Below are positions 48,269 through 58,105 of a stretch of 64,000 nt of DNA, piece after piece. The position numbers and the translations under genes were made by a program. Each line of letters starts with the position of its first letter. Position 1 is the first letter of the stretch. Location of the stretch: NCBI GenBank assembly GCA_033439265.1, contig JAVTVX010000016.1, positions 687,001-751,000 on the forward strand, written 5' to 3'. Source of the DNA: Dillenia suffruticosa (taxonomy: Eukaryota; Streptophyta; Magnoliopsida; Dilleniales; Dilleniaceae). Under the pieces are notes generated by a model. It was given only the letters and a program-made list of their open reading frames with translations, was not told the origin of the DNA and did no database searches.

Positions 48269-49945
48269 ATGAATCATGTGAGAGATCAAGAGAATTCAAC
48301 AGAGGACGATGATCATCCTGAAAGAAGTATTAAGAAAGCCAAAGCTGGAGAAGAGGGAGAAGGCCGGGAAGCGAAGATCTCCTTCAAGGATATGTTGTTA
48401 GGCAAGAGTAATAGCAGGATAGAACCAGAGGAAGTAATGGAGGTGGACAGTGATAATGAGGAGGACCTGGATAATAAGGAGCAAGAAGAAAATATTGGCC
48501 CGAGCAACATACCAGAAATTCTGGTAACAAATGAGGCCTTGAGGGACCTATGGAAACCATGGAAGCAGACCTTAATTTTAAAATTGTTGGGGAAAAGCAT
48601 AGGATACCACATAATGCTCACCAAGATAACGCATATATGGAGGTTAGAAGGAAGCCTTGAACTGCTGGATCTAGGCTAGGGTTATTTTCTCGCCAAATTC
48701 ACAAGCAGACAAGATTACTTCCATGTCCTAATAGAAGGTCCATGGCTCATTCACGACCATTACCTTACTGATAGAAAATGAAAACCATGGTTCACCCCTG
48801 AAGAGGAGAGGATTATGTCAACAGCAGTTTGGGTAAGATAATCACATCTGCCTATAGAGTTCTTTAATGAGAACATTCTCTTGAAGGTGATAGGTAAACC
48901 AATTAAGGTGGATGCTAACACGGCTAATGACATGAGAGGTCGGTACGCTCGGGTTTGTGTTGAAATCGATCTAGAAAAGGCGTTGGTATCGAGAGTTAAA
49001 ACCAGGAAGAGGATTTAGCGGGTGGAGTATAAAGGTCTTCACACCATATGCTTTGGTTGTAAGAAAGTTGGGCATAGGATGGAGGAATGCAAACAGCAAG
49101 ACGCAGGAAAAGTCGATCACTGTGAAACTACAGAAAAGGAAGGGCGTAAAAGTTTCCCTAATGGTGAAGGCTCAAGCTCAGCAGAGCTCACGGTGGAGAG
49201 AGACGATGGCCTCGGTCCATGGATGATTGTTCAGAGAAAATAGAAATTGCACAAAATTGGAAACCAGAGGTATAAGGGAAAGAAAGAGACCACTCACCGA
49301 AACTGGTTCGAGCATTTTGGGGAAGTCAACAGAGCAGATTTCGAGATGAGCCACGAGACAGCCAAAGGAGACGATATGCTCAGTCCTAGGTCTGATCAGT
49401 GCCTACAGTTGCAAGGAGAAAACATTGATTTGCTAGCAAAGAGATCAGAGAGAAGCATGGAATAGAAGATGGGAACAAGAAGAGGGAAAAGAAAAGACCG
49501 TTTGCTTCCCGAGGCATCTGGTCTGAAGGAAGCAAAAGATATAAAAGAGAACCACACGTCATCTCGGGTTTATACTGTGCAGGGAAGGGGTAGACCATTT
49601 CTATTGGGCCATGAGATGGGCAGTACAAGACGGGGCAAGTTGAGAGCCCACATAAACGAATGGACCAATCCAAATACAATTAGTAAAGTTGGCTTCACCC
49701 ATCCAGTTCACTACATAAATGGGCTGAACCTGGGTCAAGCTGTTGGGCTAGAGGATACTAATAGAGCCTTCGACCCAGGAGAATGTCATACTATAGAGGA
49801 GTGTTTAAACGCAACGGTCTCCTCCAACATAGCGACAGTCTGCAAGTCCAGAGATCAAGCAAATATGGAATGCGATTCAAACGAGCACAACAAAGAAGAA
49901 ACTGAGTTCGAGAAGAGAGAAGAAGCTGAGATGGAGGTCTTCTAA
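48269..49945 (+). pseudogene. L1-C ORF1 pseudogene (DUF4283 plus CCHC zinc knuckle)
   Basis: Gag-like RNA-binding protein of the LINE. One single reading frame spans the whole length, interrupted by about six stop codons and no frame shift. An acidic N-terminus is followed by KISFKDMLLG (about 48377-48405), the DUF4283-like domain (LWKPWKQTLILKLLGKSIGY, about 48548-48608), and the CCHC knuckle CFGCKKVGHRMEEC (about 49050-49091). A long hydrophilic tail ends at 49945. ORF2 starts about 30 bp downstream. Several stops are TAG or TGA where Gln or Trp is expected, including just before RVEYKGLHT and in RK-stop-KPW. Confidence 0.85.
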
Positions 49946-49976
49946 ACCTCTTCCCCCCATCCATTTATTTTTCTTT

Positions 49977-51431
49977 GTGGGAATCAAGGTCATAACTTGG
50001 AACTGCAGGGGTGTTGGCAGCAGTAATTTTAGGCGCGCTTGCAGAGAAATGATTAAAAGGCAGAGACCTGACATCATTTGCTGCTTAGAGACGAAGGCAA
50101 AAATTAATAATTTTCCGAAGTTTATGGTGAGGGAAGGCTTGGATGCTGAGTTTATAGTTGCAATGGATGGCTTCAAGGGCGGTCTGTGGTTATCTTGGAA
50201 CTCAGCGAAAGTTAACCTAAGAGTGGTCCATCACACCTCTCAACTCATCCCTTGTCTTATTAAGGACAGCGAGTGTAGATGGCATTTAACATGTGTTTAC
50301 TGTCAACACGTGTTCAGACTAAAGCAAGATTGCTGGAGAGACTTGAGGCATCTAGCTAGTAATATGTCAGGCCCTTGGGTTGTAATGGGGGATTTCAACG
50401 ACATTGCAAGCTACAATGAAATAAGCAAGACAAATAAAAACACTTGGAGGAGGAGCCAAAGGTTCAGGTCCTGGTGGAATACCTGCAATCTTATGGATAC
50501 AAATCCAGGAGGCTCTAAGTTTACTTCGGTGAGGAGGCATCATGGCACTGCTAGTCTACACCAAAAACTAGATAGAGTTCTTTGTAACCTAGAAGCAAGA
50601 CTGGCCTTCCCTGAATTGAAGGTAATCAACCTGACAAGACTTCACGGAGACCACTGCCCGGTGAGTATGAGCACAAGCCTTTCTATCCCCCCAAATAAAG
50701 ATAGGAGACATTTTCGTTTTGAAGCAGCCTGGCTTTCCCATGAGAACTTCAGAGAGGTTTTTGAAAATGCCTAGAAGGAAGCAGAAGGTCCTCTGCAACA
50801 AGTCATGAAGGCCACTTCTGAAGAGGTTAGAGCTTGGAATAAGCTGGTATTTGGCAATATCTTCCACCGCAAAAGGATTTAGGAACCTAGACTCAGAGGA
50901 ATTCAGAGGTCTTGTAATTACAACCACTCCATTTTCCTATAGAACTTAGAATGGAATCTGCTGAAGGACTATCATGCAGTCTTGGAGCAAGAAGAAGTTC
51001 AGTGGTTTCAGAAATCAAGACTTAAATGGCTAGTGGAGGGTGATAAAAACACAAGTTTCTTTCAAGCCATAACTAAAGTGAGAAGAAACTCTAATAAAAT
51101 TGTAACACTCAAAATCATGGGTAATTGGAGCACTAATCAGGAAGAGCTATGCTCCCATGCCATCAATTAGTTACTTCACTAGGCTGTTTGCAAGCAGGGA
51201 AGTAAAGAATCCAAGCTCAAGATTTATGTACAATAAAGGGAAAATAAACTCTACAGAGCAAATTTTCCTCTGTAGTCCTTTTGAGGAAGAAGAGGTCCGT
51301 ATGGCAGTCTTTTCCATGGATGGATTAAATGCCCCTGGCCCCGATGGAGTGCAACCAATTTTCTTCCAAAGGTTTCAGCAGATGGTGAAAGGGAAGCTCT
51401 GCCAATTTGTCAACAAAGCTCTAGTAGAAGG
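49977..51431 (+). pseudogene. L1-C ORF2, 5' part: AP endonuclease and start of RT
   Basis: The endonuclease has ITWNCRGVGSSNFRR at the N-terminus, CLETKA, VVMGDFNDIASYNE (about 50380-50420) and LHGDHCPVS at about 50640-50665, so all catalytic motifs are recognisable. The first 265 codons are open. Stops follow at 50774 and later, and a small insertion near 51165 shifts the frame. The RT begins with AFSMDGLNAPGPDG-like wording (VFSMDGLNAPGPDGVQPIFF, about 51307-51366), and the element is cut by Gypsy-C after KALVEG. Confidence 0.88.
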
Positions 51432-52205
51432 TGATGTGAACCCATTGGGTATAAAAACCCTATAACCCACGAACAAGTTAATTTAGCCCAAAAATCGTCC
51501 CAATGAATTATTTGAACCTGTGAAATTAAAGATCTCAACCCTTACCCTAAAAAAGGAAGAATCTAAGGTATATGACCTTAAACCCGTTTCTCACTAAATC
51601 AAGAATCTTGGTATAAAAATGGAATGAATGACGCCACAATCTAGATGGTTCGAAACCTAGATTGATAAGTCAAAGAACTAAACAACACTCCTATCTTAAA
51701 TAAGTTCAAAGTTCTCAAAAGAACAAAACCTATGTGAAGAACCCTCACAATTTTATTAATTCTCTCAAAAATGTTGTCTTTTACACAATGTATAATGGCC
51801 TATTTATAGCCTAAAGGTCAAAACTTAATTGGCAACTAAAAATTTAGTAACTCCCTAAACAATAAAGAATCAGGAAACTAAAACATAAGTTACAAAAAAT
51901 AAAAATTAGGAAACTAAATAAATCAAACTATTTTGACCAAGTCTTGCAGCTATTTTTCTTTATTTTCGTCATCCCTTGGTTTTGGGTAGTTTTGGATCTT
52001 TTATTCTTCCAACTGGACTTATATGAGCATAATTAAGGCTCTTTTTGGTTCTTTATTTATTTGGACTCCAATTTCTTATTGTAAAGCCCCCTGAATTAAG
52101 TTATTCAGTGCTTCTTTGAATCTTTTAACTCGGATCTTTGTCACCGGCCCAACTGGGACTTGTGTTGGATCTCGTGAATTCTTTGCAATCTTGATGATCT
52201 CATCA
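51432..52205 (-). repeat. Gypsy-C 3' LTR (left)
   Basis: Starts TGATGTGAACCCATTGG and ends GATGATCTCATCA, so the ends are the inverted repeat TGATG/CATCA. It aligns end to end with 57328-58100. The pol reading frame runs about 130 bp into this LTR and stops at 52076. Confidence 0.93.
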
Positions 52206-55157
52206 TTCCCCTCCTCTTGAGAATGATTTATCCTCAAATTGTCACCAACATCAAAAGGACTCAAGTCAGTAATATTGAAAGTAGCACTAACATGATACTC
52301 ACATGGTAAATCAAGTCTGTAAGCATTGTCGTTGATCCGTTTTAGCACTTGAAAAGGACCATCTCCTCGGGGCAACAACTTGGAACGTCTCTGTGCCGGA
52401 AATCTTTCCTTCCGCATGTGTAACCAAACCCAATCACCGGGTTTAAAAATCAACTTGTGACGTCCCTTGTTAGCTTGCTTAATGTATTGTTCGGTCCTCC
52501 TCTGTTCCCCATAATGTCTTCCAAAAGTAACTCAGGAACTTAGCATCCCGATCTGAAACTATTGTTCTAGGCATCCTATGTAACCTTACAATCTCCCTAA
52601 AGAATAATTCCGCAATATGAGAAGCATTGTCAGATTTATGACAAGGAATAAAATGAGTCATCTTAGAAAATCACTCTACAACTACAAAGATCAAATCTCA
52701 CCCATATTTATTCTTAGGTAAATCCAAAACAAAATCCATTGAAATGTCAATCCAAGGTGAACTAGGAATAGGTAGGGGTGTGTAAAGACCATTAGGTTGA
52801 ACCTTAGATTTAGCTTGCCTACAGATAATACATCTACCACAAAATCTTTCAATGTCTCGCTTCATGCGTGGCTAATAAAAATGCTCTTGTAAAATTGTCA
52901 AGGTTTTGGCAACCCAAAAATGTCTCATTAACCCTCCGCTATGAGATTCTCGAACTAACAACTCTCTCAATGAACAATTTGGCATGCACAACTTATTTTC
53001 TCTAAACAAAAAGTTCTCATACCTATAGAATTTGCCCTCTGCAGATTTTTCACATGCACTATAAATTTCTCCAAAATCATGGTCATCATGATAAAGTTCT
53101 GTAATATGCTCAAAACCAAGAAATTTAGCATCAAGAGTAGAGATTAAGGCATATCTGCGTGAAAGTGCATCCGCAACTACATTCTCCTTACCTTATTTAT
53201 ATCGAATGACATAAGGAAAAGTTTCGATGAATTCCATCCATCGAGCATGTCTCTTATTCAGCTTATGTTGACTTTTCAAATGTTTCAAGGATTCATGATC
53301 CATACGAATCACAAATATTTTCGGCCACAAATAGTGTTGTCATGTCTCCAAAGCTCGAACCAAGGCGTACAATTCTTTGTCATAGGTAGGATAGTTAAGT
53401 GCAGCCCTGTTTAACTTCTCGCTAAAGTATGCAAGTGGTCTTTCATCCTGCATAAGAACAGCGCCTATACGTACACCAGAAGCATCATATTCAATTTCAA
53501 ATGTTTTAGAAAAGTTCGGTAAAGCAAGTAAAGTTGCATGAGTAAGCTTATGTTTAATAAGTTGAAACGCCTTCTCTTGCTCTTCACTCCATTGAAATGC
53601 AACGTTTTTCTTGATGACTTGTGTAAGCGGTGCAGCGATAGTGCTAAAATCTTTCACGAACCTCCTGTAAAAACTAGCAAGACCATGAAAATTTCTAACA
53701 TTACCTATATTGGAGGGGGTTGGTCATTCTTGGATGGATTTGATCTTCTCTTCATCCACCTCGATACCTTTAGCACTCACAACAAAACCCAGAAAAACAA
53801 ACTTGTCGGTGCAGAAGGTACACTTTTTGAGGTTAGTATATAAATTTTCTTTTCTAAGTACATCCAAAACCGAATGCAAATATGAGACATGATCATGCAA
53901 ACTTTTGCTATATATCAAAATATCATCAAAATAAACAACCACGAATTTACCAATAAAAGCACGCAAAACATGATTCATTAAGCGCATGAATGTACTAAGA
54001 GCATTGGTTAATCCAAAGGGCATAACTAACCACTCATACAACCCATATTTAGTTTTAAAAGCTGTTTTCCATTCATCTCCTTCTTTCATTCATATTTGAT
54101 GATATTCACTCTTAAGATCAATTTTAGAAAACACACAAACACCATGCAACTAATCTAACATGTCATCTAAACGAGATATTGGGTGTCGATATCTTACCGT
54201 TATGTTGTTGATGGCTCGGCAGTCAACACACATCTTCCATGTTCCATCTTTCTTAGGTACCAAAATCACCGGAACTGCACATGGACTCATACTTTCTCTC
54301 ACATGCCCCTTTTCCATCAACTTTTCGACTTGTCTTTAAAACTCCTTCGCCTCTTCTGGATTGCTTCTATATGCTGGACGATTTGGAATTGATGCACCGA
54401 GTATGGAATCAATTTGATGTTCAATCCCTCGGATAGGTAGCAAACCTTGGGGTAGCTCTTCAGGAAACACATCTTCGAATTACTGCAAAAGAGAAACAAT
54501 AACACTTGGCAAAGAAGCGTTAAGTTGGTCAGTGTTTAAAAGGAATTCCTTGTACATAAGTACAATCATTGGCCGTGTTGAGAGTATCGCTCTCTTAACC
54601 TCACTTGTTTTGGCATAGAAATTCTTTTGTTTTCTCTCGGATTTTACCTCATTAGCCGAACTTTTCTCTCTTTTCTCTTTCTCACCAAATTCGGCCTTTC
54701 TCTCTTCTTTTCTCTCTTTTTTCTCTTCTCTCAACCCATTTTGATCTTTTTGTTTCTGTTGCTCGCTCAATTTTTGCAACCTCACTCGGTCTTCATAAAC
54801 TTGCTTTGGTGTCATCGGAATTAGAGTGATTTTTCGTTGGTTGAACATGAATGAATATTTGTTGGTGAAGCCGTCATGTTGTACATGTCGATCAAATTGC
54901 CAAGGCCTTCCTAACAAAATATGCCCAGCCTGCATTGGCACCATATCACATAACACCTCATCTTCATATTTCCCAATCCGGAATGGTACAACAACTTGTT
55001 TTGTAACCCTCACTTCTCCACTATCATTCAACCATTGTAGATTGTATGGTTGAGAATATTTAGTGGTTGACAAATTCAGTTTTTCCACTAAAGTCTTACT
55101 CGCAACATTAGTAAAACTACCATCGTCAATAATCAAAATGCATACATTGTCTTTCAC
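52076..55157 (-). pseudogene. Gypsy-C pol pseudogene: protease, RT, RNase H, integrase (deleted)
   Basis: The protease-like region is at 55157-54780; the active site reads IIDDGSFTNVAS. The RT has [21 protein letters not shown] at about 54300-54240 and the catalytic YFDDILIYS at about 53940-53910. RNase H and the connection domain include [20 protein letters not shown] (about 53505-53445) and [20 protein letters not shown] is near 53180-53150. The integrase HHCC region includes CGRCIICRQAK (about 52840-52805), with DFVLDLP and [13 protein letters not shown] (about 52560-52520) after it. After FWKTLWG the sequence jumps to the integrase C-terminal region (KGRHKLIFKPGDWVWL, about 52470-52425). 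The part with the catalytic Glu is missing. The domains otherwise follow without large gaps, with scattered stops. Confidence 0.88.
52206..52220 (-). other. Gypsy-C polypurine tract
   Basis: Plus TTCCCCTCCTCTTGA, i.e. a purine run on the minus strand, directly abutting the inner edge of the 3' LTR. It is the expected plus-strand primer site. Confidence 0.8.
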
Positions 55158-55214
55158 ATGGCAACGAGTGTGAAAGATATTCTTCCGTTGTATTTCTTCT
55201 TCATCTCCTCTGGC

Positions 55215-56457
55215 TTATAAGCTTAAGGCTCGACATGTTACTAGTGTTAACATCTCACCATGTTCAGCCCCATACTCCTCAGCTCCGATGGGGACGACTT
55301 CCAATGGAGGCAAACAATCAATGTCACCTTCATCTTCAGACTCGATTGCACCATTTTCCCGAATCACCATAACTCGCTTGTTTGGACATTGGCTAGCTAT
55401 ATGTCCTCTTCCCTGACACCTGAAGCATTTAATCTCACTAGATCGAGTTAAAGTAGGGGTTGACTTACTTTGAGAAGTCGTGGTGGAGATAGCTGGTTTA
55501 TGTTCAGGCTTAACTCTGGAGATGGCTGAATTTTCTTCTTTATTCGGATAGCTCATTCTCCAAGATGTTGCATTCGGAATCTGTGGTATTGGTTTTGGTC
55601 GTGTGTTACCTCTCTTGAGCTGCCTTTCAACCTTGATTGCCATATGTACTAAATCCTCCAACTCCACATAATGGTGAAGCTCGATCGTGTTGGCAATTTC
55701 TCGATTTAAACCATTCAAAAATCTAGCCATCGTCGCCTCTCTATCTTCTTCCACATTAGCTCGAATCATAGTCATTTCCATCTCTTTGTAATACTTATCT
55801 ACGCTTCAATTACCTTGGTGGAGACTCTGCAACTTGAGATATAAATCCCTATAGTAATGACTCGGCACAAATCGTCGTCTCATCACCCTCTTCATCTCAC
55901 CTCAAGTTTCAATGGGTCGATCCTCATTCCGTCGTCTATTGATGCACAACTGATCCCACCATACAATTGCATAATCAATAAACTCAATAACAGCAAGTTT
56001 AATCTTCTTTAATTCAGAATAGCTATGACAATCAAAAACTAACTCAATCTTTTTTTCCCACTCAAGATATGCTTCGGGATCACTTTTACGACGGAATTTT
56101 CATCTTGATACTACCTAAATTATTGTCTACCTGATTATTAACTTCTCTATTTTGACCAAGTCTCCTATGACTACCCACTGACAACCTATCAAACTCCTCT
56201 TCTAACTCATCCCCTTCAAACTCATCCACAACTTCAGTTTCTCTTTGATGAAACCTATTCCTCCTGGAGGGGGCCGGTACTATTGATGGTTGCCCCCTTT
56301 GTGACCCCTCTTCCACCTTATCCAACCTTTCATGTATAAGATCTAACTCTTTCTTCATCATCCGTCTCATCTCCCCCATAAATGCTTGTAGTTGTAGATT
56401 CGACCCAACCTGTAGTTGAAGCTCCTCACTTATGTTATCTTTTTGATTTTGAGTCAT
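55215..56457 (-). pseudogene. Gypsy-C gag pseudogene
   Basis: Starts MTQNQKDNISEELQLQ at 56457. A coiled N-terminal part (MGEMRRMMKKELDLIHERLDK) and an acidic stretch are followed by the capsid domain, including AYLEWEKKIELVFD near 56060, and the CCHC knuckle CFRCQGRGHIASQC at about 55423-55382. About eight bases seem to be missing near 56090-56100, shifting the frame just before the capsid domain. There are also point stops, for example near 55805. It ends near 55215, and pol follows with little spacing. Confidence 0.85.
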
Positions 56458-56960
56458 GATTGGAATTTGCAAGACAATGTTAGAATAAAATAGGAAACTC
56501 ACCACACTCCCTCACGTATTTCACTCAAAAATAATGATTCACTCAAATCCACTCGTGTTTCACTCTATGTATTTGGATTTTATTTTTAATGAATTCTCTC
56601 TTGCCTTTTACCACTCTATTTCACTTAGTCAAGTTCTTTATTGAACTCGAGAACTCAACTCAAAAATAATTGTCTTGTGAAATTCAATGACTTATATAGA
56701 AGAAAGTATAACAAGAAAAGTAAGAAGGAAATAGAAAAATAAGGAATAAGAAAAGTAGTAAATTTAAAAAGAAATTTCTAAATTCGAAAGGAAACAGCCA
56801 AGGAATGAGATAAATAAGGAAGGTGAACAAATAAGGAAGTAGTTCATGAAAGGAGAATAAATATGGAAGGTTTGAATTTGAGTAAGTGTATAAATAAGGA
56901 AATATTCAAACCCAACCAAAAAAATTTAGAAAATTCTAATTCAAATTTAGTAATAACACT

Positions 56961-57257
56961 TTAAAATTTACCAAATTTAAACAAAATCACAAAATGGAGA
57001 ATTATCAATTTTGCAAAATTTGAAAACTGCCCCCTTTTTTTTTCACGGCCACTTCTCTTTTTTCTTTTTTTTTGTGGGTCTTTTTTTTTCCCTTTTTTTT
57101 GGCCCTTCTTTTTTTTTTCTTTTTTCACGGCCTCTTTTTTTTGTGGGTTTTTTTTTTGGCCCTCCTTTTTTTTTTGAGAATATGACAGTACAAAAATAAA
57201 GAATAAGTACACCAAAAATAAGAAATAAACCAACGAATGAAGAGTTTTCAGACACAA
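56961..57257 (-). repeat. homopolymer-rich leader of Gypsy-C
   Basis: Between the primer binding site and gag. The plus strand at about 57030-57177 is almost only T-runs of 8-10 separated by CACGGCC, GTGGG, GGCCC and CCC spacers, so the transcript leader would be A-runs with G/C spacers. It gives Lys-rich spurious open frames on the minus strand. It is probably an expanded low-complexity leader. Confidence 0.75.
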
Positions 57258-57307
57258 AAAAGGAAAAAAAGATTAACTAAGAATAATTCGAAGGAAAAAA
57301 AAAACTT

Positions 57308-57326
57308 GGATTGGCTCTGATACCAA
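57308..57326 (-). other. Gypsy-C primer binding site
   Basis: On the minus strand TTGGTATCAGAGCCAATCC, one base from the 5' LTR end. It is complementary to the 3' end of plant initiator tRNA-Met. Confidence 0.88.
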
Positions 57327-57327
57327 C

Positions 57328-58100
57328 TAATGTGAATCCGTTGGGTATAAAAACTTTAGAACCCACGAACAAGTTAATTTAGCCCAAAAATCGTCCCAAC
57401 GAATTATTTGAACCGGTGGAATTAAAGATCTCAACTCTTGCCCTAAAAGAGGAAGAACCTAAGGTATATGACCTTAAACCCGTTTCTCACTAAATCAAGA
57501 ACATTGATATAAAAATGGAATGAATGACGCCATAATCTAGATAGTTCGAAATCTAGATTGATAAGTCAAAGAATTAAATAAGACTCCTATCTTGAATAAG
57601 TTCAAAGTTCTCAAAAGAACAAAACCTATGTGAAGAATTCTCACAATTTTATTAATTCTCTACAAAGTGTTGTCTTTTACACAATATATAATGATCTATT
57701 TATAGCCTAAAGGTCAAAACTTAATTGACAACTAAAAATTTAGTAACTCCCTAAATAATAAAGAATCAGGAAACTAAAATATAAGTTACAAAAAATAAAA
57801 ATTAGGAAACTAAATAAATCAAACTATTTTGACCAAGTTTTGCTACTATTTTTCTTTATTTTCTTCATCCCTTAGTTTTGGGTAGTTTTGGACCTTTTAT
57901 TCTTCCAACTGGACTTGTATGAGCATAATTAAGGCCCCTTTTGGTTCTTTATTTATTTGGGATCCAATTTTTTGTTGTAAAGCCCCTGAATTAAGTTATT
58001 CAGTGCTTTTTTGAATCTTTTAACTCGGGCCTTTGTCACTGGCCCAACTGGGACGTGAGTTAGATCTCGTGAATTCCTTGCAATCTTGATGATCTCATCA
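57328..58100 (-). repeat. Gypsy-C 5' LTR (right)
   Basis: Pairs with 51432-52205. Its right end is GATGATCTCATCA. Its left end reads TAATGTGAATCC, one G-to-A change from the expected TGATGTGAA. Confidence 0.93.
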
Positions 58101-58105
58101 GAAGG

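Larger units (their letters stand above)
51432..58100 (-). mobile_element. Gypsy-C: complete-length Ty3/Gypsy element inserted in L1-C
   Basis: 6669 bp with LTRs at both ends, 51432-52205 and 57328-58100. A 5-bp target duplication, GAAGG, lies at 51427-51431 and 58101-58105. It is minus-strand: the primer binding site is next to the right LTR and the polypurine tract next to the left one. gag runs 56457-55215 and pol 55157-52076 in the order protease, RT, RNase H, integrase, which defines Ty3/Gypsy. I cannot fix the lineage. By eye the LTRs match at roughly nine in ten positions, so the insertion is not very young. Point stops, a small gag deletion and a large integrase deletion make it inactive. 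Confidence 0.93.

Noticed and set aside
56961-57257. Lys-rich open frames on the minus strand
   Set aside because: Artefacts of A-runs in the Gypsy-C leader.
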